Positions 6,228-12,416 of a DNA stretch of 12,479 nt are shown in pieces. The stretch covers positions 1-12,479 of the forward strand of contig JABMDE010000002.1 in the NCBI GenBank assembly GCA_015904055.1, written 5' to 3'. How positions within the stretch are numbered: position 1 is the stretch's first letter; each line of letters starts with the position of its first letter. Origin of the DNA: Nitrospira sp. GTDB taxonomy: Bacteria > Nitrospirota > Nitrospiria > Nitrospirales > Nitrospiraceae. Made by a program: the position numbers and the translations under genes. The notes beneath the pieces are model-generated. The model was not told the origin of the DNA and made no database searches. It saw only the letters and a program-made list of their open reading frames with translations.

Positions 6228-7625
6228 ATGATCAACGCATCCAGCTGGACGCTCCAATATCTTGTCGTCGTGCTCTTTGTCCTTCTTGTCGGTCCGGCAT
6301 TGAGCAAACTGCCGGCCGCACAGGCGGTTTCTCTCACGCTGTTCGGCCTGGACAGTGCGCAGACCGTTCGCCTGATCGTTGAGGGAAGCGGGCTCGCGAC
6401 CCTCTGCATCCTCTCGCTCCGCGGATATCGGCGGATGCCCGACAACGGCCAGGGCTTTTCGTTCATTCGCACGCTCATCTTGCCGCTCACCGCCATATTC
6501 GTGCTCATCGCGACGGACAAAACACTCCGCATGGCAGGACTCTCGCTCATTGAACAGATCGGATCACAGCACTACGCCCTCGCGTACACCGCAAGTCTCA
6601 CATTGACGGCCCTCTGGGCTACCGCCGCCTGGCTGCTGAATTTTGACGCACTCCACCGTTTCTTTTCTGTGTCCACGCCGGAAGAGGACGGCGATGAATC
6701 GACCCTCACCGCAGAAGAACACGGAGAGGTTCAGCCGGATCAGTCCAGCGGTGAAATAGAGGCCGGCACCGCTATTCTTAATGCCAATAAAAATCCCCCG
6801 AGCACGCTCGGCCGATACCGGATCCTCAGAGAACTGGGACGAGGAGCAATGGGTGTCGTCTACCTGGGAAAAGACCCCACGATTCAGCGGTTTGTCGCCA
6901 TCAAGACGATGCGGTTCGACAAGATCGATGCCGATGACAAGTTGCAGGAAATTAAAACTCGGTTTTTCCGAGAAGCCGAGTCGACCGGCCGCCTGTCTCA
7001 TCCGAACATCGTCACGATTTACGATGCCGGAGAAGAAGACCATCTGGTCTACATCGCAATGGAACTGCTTCAGGGCTCAACGCTCAAGGAGTGGTCACAC
7101 CCACACAATCTCATGCCTGTGAGCAAACTGATCCCCATTCTCGCCACGGTCGCCGATGCAATGGATTACGCCCATCGGCAGGGTGTCGTTCATCGCGACA
7201 TCAAGCCGGCCAATATTATGCTGACGGCCGACCATGTCGTGAAAGTCATGGATTTTGGCATTGCCACGATGGCCTCGTCTGCACGAACCAAAACCGAAAC
7301 GGTGCTGGGCACTCCCACCTACATGTCACCGGAACAGATCGCCGGGAAAAAAGTGGACGGACGATCCGATATCTATTCGCTTGGCATCGTGATGTTCGAA
7401 CTTCTGACCGGCCATCCGCCCTTCAAGGCGGACAATCTCTCGGCCCTGCTGTATGCAATCACCCATACACCGCCTCTCCGCTTGTCGGCGGTTCGCGCCG
7501 ATCTGCCTCCCCTCATCCAAGACGTCCTGACCTGTGCGCTTCAGAAAGACCCCGTGCGCCGCTATCGCACCGGCGGCGAATTCGCCCAGGCTCTCCGCAG
7601 CGTCGTTGAACGGATTGCCGCGTAA
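6228..7625 (+). CDS. Membrane Ser/Thr protein kinase, four N-terminal TM segments, C-terminal PknB-like kinase domain
   Basis: A 465-residue Hanks-type protein kinase that phosphorylates Ser/Thr residues of cytosolic targets. Four hydrophobic segments lie near residues 10-26, 47-65, 81-97 and 116-138, followed by an acidic linker (about 148-185). The kinase domain is about 196-461: glycine loop GRGAMGVVYLG, ATP lysine K226 (VAIKTM), helix C glutamate near E249, HRDIKPANIM with catalytic D324 and N329, DFG from D342, and the activation segment TVLGTPTYMSPEQ. All catalytic residues are present, so it should be active. Most bacterial relatives carry the kinase first, then one TM and an extracellular sensor. 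Here the order is reversed and no extracellular domain exists, so any signal would be sensed in the membrane or by partners. The ATG at 6228 is preferred over the TTG at 6201 because of the promoter position; no strong ribosome-binding site is seen. Confidence 0.92.
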   Translation: MINASSWTLQYLVVVLFVLLVGPALSKLPAAQAVSLTLFGLDSAQTVRLIVEGSGLATLCILSLRGYRRMPDNGQGFSFIRTLILPLTAIFVLIATDKTLRMAGLSLIEQIGSQHYALAYTASLTLTALWATAAWLLNFDALHRFFSVSTPEEDGDESTLTAEEHGEVQPDQSSGEIEAGTAILNANKNPPSTLGRYRILRELGRGAMGVVYLGKDPTIQRFVAIKTMRFDKIDADDKLQEIKTRFFREAESTGRLSHPNIVTIYDAGEEDHLVYIAMELLQGSTLKEWSHPHNLMPVSKLIPILATVADAMDYAHRQGVVHRDIKPANIMLTADHVVKVMDFGIATMASSARTKTETVLGTPTYMSPEQIAGKKVDGRSDIYSLGIVMFELLTGHPPFKADNLSALLYAITHTPPLRLSAVRADLPPLIQDVLTCALQKDPVRRYRTGGEFAQALRSVVERIAA

Positions 7626-7808
7626 TCCCATTACCCAATAGCCTCCTATCCAGAGAAGAACAAGCGCCGATAGCTGATGGGTGACGACATTCTGACGCAA
7701 GAGGTAATGCGTCAAGAGTGGCAACCGACTGGCGCATTGCAGTTGATCACTCAGTGCTCACAACTCAGCACTCACTGTGCGCCATTGGGACTTTCGACTA
7801 AACGAGGA
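7626..7808. other. Convergent spacer with small inverted repeats
   Basis: This 183-base spacer lies between the kinase stop and the stop of the minus-strand Cys-rich gene. It holds TGACGCA...TGCGTCA (7693-7714, 7-bp arms, 8-base loop) and AGTGCT...AGCACT (7753-7772, 6-bp arms) within a run of CTCAGTGCTCA-like words. Neither hairpin has a T run, so neither is a standard intrinsic terminator. No convincing gene is seen. Confidence 0.45.
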
Positions 7809-8225
7809 CTATCGCGCCATCCGTTCGCGCACGATATGTTGGCAGGGTGGGGACAATTGCTTCAGATGCTGGGCCATGCACTGCAACCGCTCGGCTCCCA
7901 TCAGCGAGTCCGGGCAGACTCGCTGTGCTTCCGCATCGCATTTCACTTCCGCAATTTGCTTGGCGCGAATCTCACGGGGCACGGAAAACCCGCCGGTTGT
8001 CGTTGAGCCCGTCGGTGCACCAGGCGGCTTAGCGGACACACCCGGGATCGACAGATCCAGCTCTGACACGGCCGGCGCAACAGGAATCGCCGACTGCTCG
8101 GACAACAATTCTTCCCGTGAAGGCAGATTGGCCCAGACGATACTCCAGACTAGAGCCAACCCGATAAGCGACGCCACGCCCGCCATGGCTTTCCCGGAAG
8201 GTGCTTGTTTCTCCGCTCTCCCCAT
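7809..8225 (-). CDS. Small single-pass membrane protein with a GLG1-type Cys-rich repeat
   Basis: A 138-residue protein of unknown function. Residues about 14-32 (MAGVASLIGLALVWSIVWA) are a membrane anchor with a basic N-terminal side, so the rest should lie in the periplasm. A Pro/Ser/Thr-rich stretch (about 45-85) leads to a C-terminal module with four cysteines: C96, C104, C116 and C128. The spacing and surrounding words (CDAEAQRVCPDS, RLQCMAQHLKQLSPPC) match the cysteine-rich GLG1 repeat, in which the cysteines form two disulfides. Bacterial proteins with this repeat are mostly uncharacterised secreted proteins. The frame extends to a GTG at 8285. I chose the ATG at 8225 because it places charged residues directly before the anchor, but no clear ribosome-binding site supports either. 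It is the last of three minus-strand genes. Confidence 0.72.
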   Translation of the reverse strand: MGRAEKQAPSGKAMAGVASLIGLALVWSIVWANLPSREELLSEQSAIPVAPAVSELDLSIPGVSAKPPGAPTGSTTTGGFSVPREIRAKQIAEVKCDAEAQRVCPDSLMGAERLQCMAQHLKQLSPPCQHIVRERMAR

Positions 8226-8352
8226 GTCGCCGAGAATAAAACAAGGCAACGAGAAAATCACTGAAACGCGTATTTCCCGCAGCACCCGGCAGATCGCCTA
8301 CTGGCACTCTGTTGCTTTGGAGAGAATAGGGACAGAAGAATACGGACGCAGG

Positions 8353-8942
8353 CTAGTTTTCAGGCGTTTCGACGATATGATTCTCAAACCTGGTACAGCC
8401 TTCGGCCAGCAAGCGATTTGTCAACATTTCACCGGGCCACTCGATAGGCAGATCGGCTGTAAAGACCCACACATCGGAAGAGGTCCAGACCGGACCATGC
8501 TCCTCAGGCAATTCAGGGTTTCAAGCGTGGCATCGGTCAGCAAGCGCGGCTCCACACGAACGACCGTTCCCGGAGGAAGCTGTAAATGCCGGTGGAGCAG
8601 TTCGGCCGTCGCGATCGGGTCGATTTTCAATTTGAGCGGAGACGTGAGATTAGCTTGCAACGGAAGCGCCAGGGCCGCGATGGTGGCATAGGACGGCTTA
8701 TCCTCGCTCGGCCCGTCCATGAGCAACGTGCAACTGGCCTCGGCAACAAGGTCGAACAGCCATTCCGCCATTTCTTCGTCGAGCGCGGCGAGCACCGTCA
8801 ACAGATCGTGCTCCCGCCCCTGTTCAAGAAACGCCTGCAACGTATCGATCGCATCGTCGGTATCACCGTGGTCATGACGCCGGGCATTGATAAGATGAAT
8901 GAGATCGCGGGTGAGAGGGTCGGGACGAGACCAGGCTAACAT
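8353..8942 (-). pseudogene. Unknown protein gene with an apparent one-base frameshift
   Basis: I do not recognise the family. From the ATG at 8942 (AGGGAG ribosome-binding site at 8948-8953, ideal spacing) the frame encodes a plausible soluble, acidic, Leu-rich protein up to Leu143, including MAEWLFDLVAEAS and HRHLQLPPGTVVRVEPRLL. Beyond that the same frame turns into an atypical Cys/Ser/Met-rich tail ending at 8421. The -1 frame from 8511 instead gives 52 protein-like residues, from LPEEHGPVWTSSDVWVFTAD through LPIEWPGEMLTNRLLAEG to a TAG at 8353. The junction reads CTG-AATTG; restoring one base (for example CTGGAATTG) would give LETLELPEEHG and a continuous protein of about 196 residues. 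No slippery heptamer is present. Either the gene carries a recent mutation or the sequence has a one-base error. If neither holds, the product is the 173-residue short form. Confidence 0.65.
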
Positions 8943-9066
8943 GAACGCTCCCTATGGGCCGACAACACCAATTGTTCTTCCCGACACAATACAAAATCCA
9001 TGTTGCCAAACTTTCCAGCCAGGTGCAAGCGCCGAGATAGTTCCCGCCACGTCACCTGCGTTCCAT

Positions 9067-9213
9067 CCGGATGCTGCCGCACCGGCTCTTGCCGGAGGCT
9101 CAAAAAGACCGTCCCGCAAGACCGCAGCGAGCGAAGAGGCGAAGCGTACGCTTCGGTACGTTGAGCCTCTGAGCGATGCGAGAACGCCGCTGGCGGGTTT
9201 TTTCAGCATCCGG
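9067..9213. mobile_element. MITE/REP-like intergenic element with 10-bp terminal inverted repeats
   Basis: The element is bounded by CCGGATGCTG (9067-9076) and its exact reverse complement CAGCATCCGG (9204-9213), 147 bases in all. Inside are a hairpin CCGGC-TCTT-GCCGG (9082-9095), a 14-base perfect palindrome centred in 9141-9154, and arms AGAGGC (9135-9140) and GCCTCT (9165-9170) around it. CGCC-GCT-GGCG followed by GGTTTTTT lies near the right end. There is no transposase. The right end directly abuts the yjbQ stop codon. An 85-codon open frame inside it (8952-9209, minus) is probably an artefact of the repeat. Similar GATGCTGAAAAA...-type repeats are, from memory, dispersed in Nitrospira genomes; copy number here cannot be seen. 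No target duplication is evident. Confidence 0.6.
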
Positions 9214-9627
9214 CTATTCGCCGATGACTTTCACCAAAACCCGTTTACGCCGGCACCCATCGAATTCGCCATAAAATATTTGTTCCCAGGGGCCGAAATC
9301 CAGCTTGCCACCCGTAATGGCCACGACGACTTCACGCCCCATCACTTGCCGCTTCAAGTGGGCGTCTCCATTGTCTTCGCCTGTCTCGTTATGCTGATAC
9401 GATGCCTCGTGTGGAGCGAGCCGCTCGAGAAATTCATCATAGTCGCGCAACAGACCTTGCTCATCATCGTTGATATACACACTCGCCGTGATATGCATCG
9501 CGTTCACCAGGACCAGACCTTCCCGCACGCCGCTCTTCGTGACCGCCGTCTCAATCTGTGGCGTAATGTTGAGGTAGGCCCGCTTCGTCCTCGTCTCGAA
9601 CCAGAGTTCTTCCCGGTAGGATTTCAT
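9214..9627 (-). CDS. yjbQ: YjbQ-family protein (UPF0047, secondary thiamine-phosphate synthase)
   Basis: A 137-residue cytosolic protein of the YjbQ/UPF0047 family. E. coli YjbQ is reported to have weak thiamine-phosphate synthase activity; the physiological role is not settled. Family hallmarks are visible: the N-terminal [37 protein letters not shown], the His/Asn-rich [19 protein letters not shown], and the Gly-rich [18 protein letters not shown] close to the C-terminus. Length equals the family norm (about 132-140) when started at the ATG at 9627; the frame runs on to a GTG at 9702 without added similarity. The ribosome-binding site is weak. The stop codon TAG touches the terminal repeat of the downstream repeat element. 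Confidence 0.9.
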   Translation of the reverse strand: MKSYREELWFETRTKRAYLNITPQIETAVTKSGVREGLVLVNAMHITASVYINDDEQGLLRDYDEFLERLAPHEASYQHNETGEDNGDAHLKRQVMGREVVVAITGGKLDFGPWEQIFYGEFDGCRRKRVLVKVIGE

Positions 9628-9815
9628 GGCGCGCCCATTGTGCCAACGGGACGCCGAGAGATTCAAGAGCGGATAATTTTTTCTGTGAGCCGGGAAAGAC
9701 ACTGCACAGATCGCCTTACGACAACACTACCCGGGCAGAAACGAGCGAGGCATCATGGTTGAACGCCGGCCACGATGCTGTGGCGTCACAAAGCACGCGC
9801 GACGAAACACAAACT

Positions 9816-9845
9816 TTGAAGCTCCTTCACCATACAAGTTATAAA
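9816..9845 (+). promoter_or_regulatory. Candidate upstream promoter of the SH3 protein gene
   Basis: TTGAAG (9816-9821) and TATAAA (9840-9845) are 18 bases apart. The -10 matches at five of six positions and the -35 at four. It would start transcription near 9852, about 100 bases before the preferred ATG. Confidence 0.35.
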
Positions 9846-9871
9846 GCAGTCTGCCGAAACTCTCTGTGAAA

Positions 9872-9898
9872 TTGACACTCTGTGAGGTTGGTGATAAG
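9872..9898 (+). promoter_or_regulatory. Candidate proximal promoter of the SH3 protein gene
   Basis: A consensus -35 TTGACA (9872-9877) is followed after 15 bases by GATAAG (9893-9898), a four-of-six -10. Transcription would begin near 9905, downstream of a possible GTG start at 9866. This supports the ATG at 9950. The spacer is short, which lowers confidence. Confidence 0.4.
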
Positions 9899-9936
9899 TA
9901 CGTTCACAAGATTTTCGATCAAGACTCGTTCGCCAC

Positions 9937-9945
9937 AGGGAGGTG
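9937..9945 (+). promoter_or_regulatory. Strong ribosome-binding site deciding the SH3 protein start
   Basis: AGGGAGGTG ends four bases before the ATG at 9950 and is close to the anti-Shine-Dalgarno complement. The alternative GTG at 9866 has no such site. Confidence 0.7.
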
Positions 9946-9949
9946 TTTG

Positions 9950-10741
9950 ATGTTTGCTACCGCTGAAGGCCCGTCATTCGCCGGCCGCCCTCTGACCTGG
10001 AATCTCTTCTTTGCCCGTCAGCCGGAACCGGACTTGGAATTTACGGAAGAAGAGTTGGAGCAAACGATGGACGTCCGATCGTCACCTCCTAAGAAATCGC
10101 CGAAGAAATCGGGCGGATCCCCTCTGATTTGGATTTTCCTGCTGGTAGCAGCAGGGGGCGGCGCCTATGTCGCCATGGAGCCGGAAATGGTCATGGATGT
10201 TGTCGGACCACTTCTCGGTGAAACACCAGAGCCTCCTCCGCAGCCACCGGTGGCGAGGAAGCCTGCTGCACCGAAGCCCCCCCTGCCAAACACACAGCCT
10301 AGCCAGCCGCAGCAAGTTGCGCCGGCTCCTGATAAAGCACCGGTCCAGCCTCTGCAGGCAGCCGTACCGGCACCGGCACCAACACCTCTACCGACGCCCG
10401 CACCGGTGCCAAGTATGCCGGCCGCGTCAGCACCCGCACCGACGGCGCCGAAGAGCCTCCCGATTCCAACCGCAAGTGCGCCGCCGACGGTTGCAACACC
10501 GGATCCGCTGTTCACCGAAGGACAACGAGTAACGGTTCTGCCGAACCCGGGCGCGCCTAACCAAAAGGTCTCTCTCCGGAAGGATGCGGAAGGGTCAAAG
10601 ATCGGTCCGGCCATTCCTCCTGGAACTGCCTTCACGATTCTCGATGGCGACTTGCAGGAGCATGGATGGGTCTACTACGTGCAAAGCAATTACGGCACCA
10701 AAGGGTGGCTCGCAGAAAAACAACTGAAGCGGAAGCCCTGA
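9950..10741 (+). CDS. Membrane-anchored SH3 (SH3b) domain protein with Pro/Ala-rich linker
   Basis: A 263-residue protein. A short acidic cytosolic part (TEEELEQTMD, about 32-41) and a basic patch (KKSPKKSGG, 48-56) precede one membrane helix at about 58-76. By the positive-inside rule the C-terminal side is periplasmic. Residues about 93-185 are a low-complexity Pro/Ala/Gln linker long enough to cross much of the periplasm. The end (about 188-260) is a bacterial SH3-like domain: FTEGQRVTVLPNPG, VSLRKDAEGSKIG, GTAFTILDG, HGWVYYVQSN and KGWLAEKQL. Such domains often bind peptidoglycan or proteins, so a cell-wall role is plausible but inferred. The frame is open from a GTG at 9866; the strong ribosome-binding site makes the ATG at 9950 the better start. 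The gene stands alone, followed by a perfect hairpin. Confidence 0.8.
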   Translation: MFATAEGPSFAGRPLTWNLFFARQPEPDLEFTEEELEQTMDVRSSPPKKSPKKSGGSPLIWIFLLVAAGGGAYVAMEPEMVMDVVGPLLGETPEPPPQPPVARKPAAPKPPLPNTQPSQPQQVAPAPDKAPVQPLQAAVPAPAPTPLPTPAPVPSMPAASAPAPTAPKSLPIPTASAPPTVATPDPLFTEGQRVTVLPNPGAPNQKVSLRKDAEGSKIGPAIPPGTAFTILDGDLQEHGWVYYVQSNYGTKGWLAEKQLKRKP

Positions 10742-10772
10742 CGCAGTCGTCAGCGATCCGCACAGAGTTCCT

Positions 10773-10817
10773 GCACAGAGGGCGGCGACACAGAATGTGT
10801 GTCGCCGCCCTCTGTGC
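10773..10817. terminator. 20-bp perfect hairpin after the SH3 gene, overlapping the next promoter
   Basis: Arms 10773-10792 and 10798-10817 are exact reverse complements (20 bp, GC-rich core GGGCGGCGAC) around a 5-base loop GAATG. It lies 32 bases after the SH3 gene stop. No T run follows, so it is not a textbook intrinsic terminator, though it could end transcripts with Rho, protect the mRNA 3' end or extrude as a cruciform. The word GCACAGAG opening the left arm is also repeated 13 bases earlier (10760-10767). Confidence 0.6.
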
Positions 10818-10823
10818 TATACT
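10815..10823 (+). promoter_or_regulatory. Extended -10 promoter for the HAD-hpnD-hpnE genes
   Basis: TGC-TATACT is an extended -10 element with five of six matches. Its TG lies in the right arm of the 20-bp hairpin and no good -35 is present. The start would be near 10830, about 46 bases before the HAD gene ATG. Confidence 0.5.
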
Positions 10824-10875
10824 GCGGCCCGCTTAGCATCCATTTCACACCAGGCAGAGAGAAAGTGAACGAGCC

Positions 10876-11559
10876 ATGCGGGCCATAATCTTCGATTTCG
10901 ATGGAGTGATCGCCGACACCGAACCCCTGCACTTCGAAGGACTGCGCCGAACACTCGCCGCCATCGGCATTCCATTGACTGAGTCCGATTACTATGCGAA
11001 TTACCTCGGCTTCGATGATCGCGGCTGTATTCTGGAAGCGCTGCGCGTGAACCAACGCCCGTCAACCAAAGCGATCGTACAAGACCTGATGCAAAAAAAA
11101 GCTGTCGCTTACCTGGCCTCGATTCGGGACCACCTCATCATTTTCCCAGGCGTCAGAGAGTTCGTCGAAGAAGCCGCAGCCGCCTATCCCATTGCCATCG
11201 CCTCCGGCGCATTGCGGCCTGAAATCGAATTGATCCTGGAACAAGCCGGTCTCCGACAATCGTTCCGTCACATCACGAGCGCGGAAGACGTGACCAGGAG
11301 CAAGCCGAGTCCCGAACCGTTCCTGCATGCGTTGGCCGGCTTGAATCGGCAACAGATTTACCCCGCACTGGCACCGAACGACTGCTTGGTTATCGAAGAT
11401 TCACTCCCCGGCATCAGAGCCGCTAAAGCGGCAGGGATGAACGTGCTGGCCGTCACCAACACACACACCGTGCAAGACCTGCACGAAGCCGATGCAATCA
11501 GCCCCAACTTACGCGTGATCCGGCTCACCGAACTCCGAACCCGCCTATGGCCATCATGA
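10876..11559 (+). CDS. HAD-superfamily hydrolase (beta-phosphoglucomutase/phosphoglycolate phosphatase-like)
   Basis: A 227-residue cytosolic HAD phosphatase or phosphomutase. Motif I is DFDGVIADTE, with nucleophile D7 and acid/base D9. A helical cap (about 15-85) follows. Motif II is the serine S110 in IASGA, motif III is K143 in RSKPSPEPF, and motif IV is VIEDSLPGIRAAKAAGM with E174-D175. The PxPxxF-like stretch after Lys and the cap type put it in the beta-phosphoglucomutase/Gph/sugar-phosphatase subgroup; the substrate cannot be read from sequence. It is the first gene after the hairpin-promoter, and its stop TGA overlaps the hpnD ATG (ATGA), so it is co-expressed with squalene biosynthesis genes. 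Whether it takes part in that pathway is unknown. No strong ribosome-binding site is seen; an AG-rich stretch lies 10-20 bases upstream. Confidence 0.9.
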   Translation: MRAIIFDFDGVIADTEPLHFEGLRRTLAAIGIPLTESDYYANYLGFDDRGCILEALRVNQRPSTKAIVQDLMQKKAVAYLASIRDHLIIFPGVREFVEEAAAAYPIAIASGALRPEIELILEQAGLRQSFRHITSAEDVTRSKPSPEPFLHALAGLNRQQIYPALAPNDCLVIEDSLPGIRAAKAAGMNVLAVTNTHTVQDLHEADAISPNLRVIRLTELRTRLWPS

Positions 11560-12416
11560 ACGCTGCTGACGCACAAGCCTACTGTACGACCTATACCAAG
11601 AAGAGCGGCAGCAACTTCTATTACTCGTTTCTGTTTCTGCCCAAAGCCAAACGCAACGCCATGTACACGGTCTATGCCTTTTGCAAAGCGGTGGACAGCG
11701 CCGTCGATGAACCACCGGCCAACAGCAACCCGAAAGAAGAGCTCCGGCGCTGGCGCTACGAACTGGACGCCGCCTACGGCGGCAGTCCCTCTTTCCCCAT
11801 CGCCATCAGCCTCTCACACCACGTGAAAGCGCTCTCTATCCCCAAAGCCTATTTCGACGAACTGCTCAATGGCGTCGAGATGGACCTCTTTCACAATCGC
11901 TATCTCACGTTTGACGAATTGTCGCTCTATTGTTACCGCGTCGCATCTGTTGTAGGCCTGATTTGTCTGCATATCTTCGGCGTCACCTCGCCGCGCGCGC
12001 AAGACTATGCGGTCTCGCTCGGCATGGCCTTCCAATTAACCAATATCCTGCGCGATATCGGCGTGGACGTGGACGAAGGCCGCATTTACCTTCCGCTCAA
12101 CGATCTGAGCGCCTGTAATTGTCCCGAAGAAGCGCTGCTGACCAAATCCTATTCGCCGGAATTCACGGCACTGATGAAACAAGAGGCCGCCAGGGCCCAT
12201 GAATATTATGCAAAAGCCCAGGCCGCCCTCGCCTCGCTATCTTCATCTGAGCGCCGATTCCTCACGGTCGCGGAAATCATGCGCGGCATTTACAGCCGCA
12301 TCTTGAAAGAGATCGAACGATCCGGCTATCAGGTCTTCGGACCGCGTATCAGCCTGTCCACCAGCCATCGGCTGGCCATTGCATTGGGCATTTGGTTTCG
12401 CTCCCGATTCTCGTGA
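11556..12416 (+). CDS. hpnD: Presqualene diphosphate synthase HpnD
   Basis: HpnD condenses two farnesyl diphosphates to presqualene diphosphate, the first step of the bacterial HpnC/HpnD/HpnE route to squalene for hopanoids. The 286-residue product has the trans-prenyltransferase hallmarks: FYYSFLFLPKAKRNAMYTVYAF, the first Asp-rich motif DSAVDE (D47, D51), YCYRVASVVGLICLHIFG, and the second motif NILRDIGVDVDEGRIYLP (D167, D171). The DSAVDE and EGRIYLP forms and the length favour HpnD over HpnC. No membrane anchor is required or obvious; the end IALGIWFRSRFS is only mildly hydrophobic. I prefer the ATG at 11556, which forms an ATGA overlap with the HAD stop; an in-frame ATG at 11547 would add three residues. 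The stop overlaps the next gene's start (GTGA). Confidence 0.93.
   Translation: MNAADAQAYCTTYTKKSGSNFYYSFLFLPKAKRNAMYTVYAFCKAVDSAVDEPPANSNPKEELRRWRYELDAAYGGSPSFPIAISLSHHVKALSIPKAYFDELLNGVEMDLFHNRYLTFDELSLYCYRVASVVGLICLHIFGVTSPRAQDYAVSLGMAFQLTNILRDIGVDVDEGRIYLPLNDLSACNCPEEALLTKSYSPEFTALMKQEAARAHEYYAKAQAALASLSSSERRFLTVAEIMRGIYSRILKEIERSGYQVFGPRISLSTSHRLAIALGIWFRSRFS

Larger units (their letters stand above)
9628..9949. other. Divergent regulatory spacer between yjbQ and the SH3 protein gene
   Basis: These 322 bases contain no convincing gene. On the minus strand, TTGAAT (9661-9666) and CACAAT (9637-9642), 18 bases apart, could serve yjbQ, although transcription would then begin almost at the ATG. 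On the plus strand there are two promoter candidates for the SH3 gene (listed separately). A small inverted repeat GCCAC...GTGGC lies at 9769-9784. Confidence 0.5.

Noticed and set aside
7091..7609. Plus-strand frame of 172 codons inside the kinase gene
   Set aside because: It is an out-of-frame shadow of the intact kinase domain with His/Arg-rich composition.
7693..7714. Inverted repeat after the kinase gene as an intrinsic terminator
   Set aside because: The stem is only 7 bp with an 8-base loop and no T run follows on either strand.
8500..8520. Programmed -1 ribosomal frameshift at the junction of the unknown gene
   Set aside because: No slippery heptamer or obvious downstream stimulatory structure is visible; a one-base mutation or sequence error is simpler.
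7777..8691. Long plus-strand open frame of 304 codons opposite the Cys-rich and frameshifted genes
   Set aside because: Its translation is rich in Arg, Ser and Cys without domain-like pattern. The opposite strand has a membrane helix, the GLG1-type Cys spacing and a proper ribosome-binding site, so this is an antisense shadow.
8952..9209. Minus-strand 85-codon frame inside the repeat element
   Set aside because: It spans nearly all of the terminal-inverted-repeat element. Its apparent protein is the translation of the palindromes, and it has no ribosome-binding site or known domain.
9640..9655. TTGGCAC-type word upstream of yjbQ as a sigma54 promoter
   Set aside because: The required GC doublet at the -12 position with correct spacing (TGC-like) is missing.
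8899..9762. Plus-strand open frame of 287 codons across the repeat element and yjbQ
   Set aside because: It is antisense to yjbQ, whose family identity is clear, and runs through the inverted-repeat element; it has no ribosome-binding site.
10165..10635. Gly/Ala-rich minus-strand frame of 156 codons
   Set aside because: It is the reverse complement of the Pro/Ala-rich linker of the SH3 protein. Low-complexity GC-rich repeats keep both strands open.
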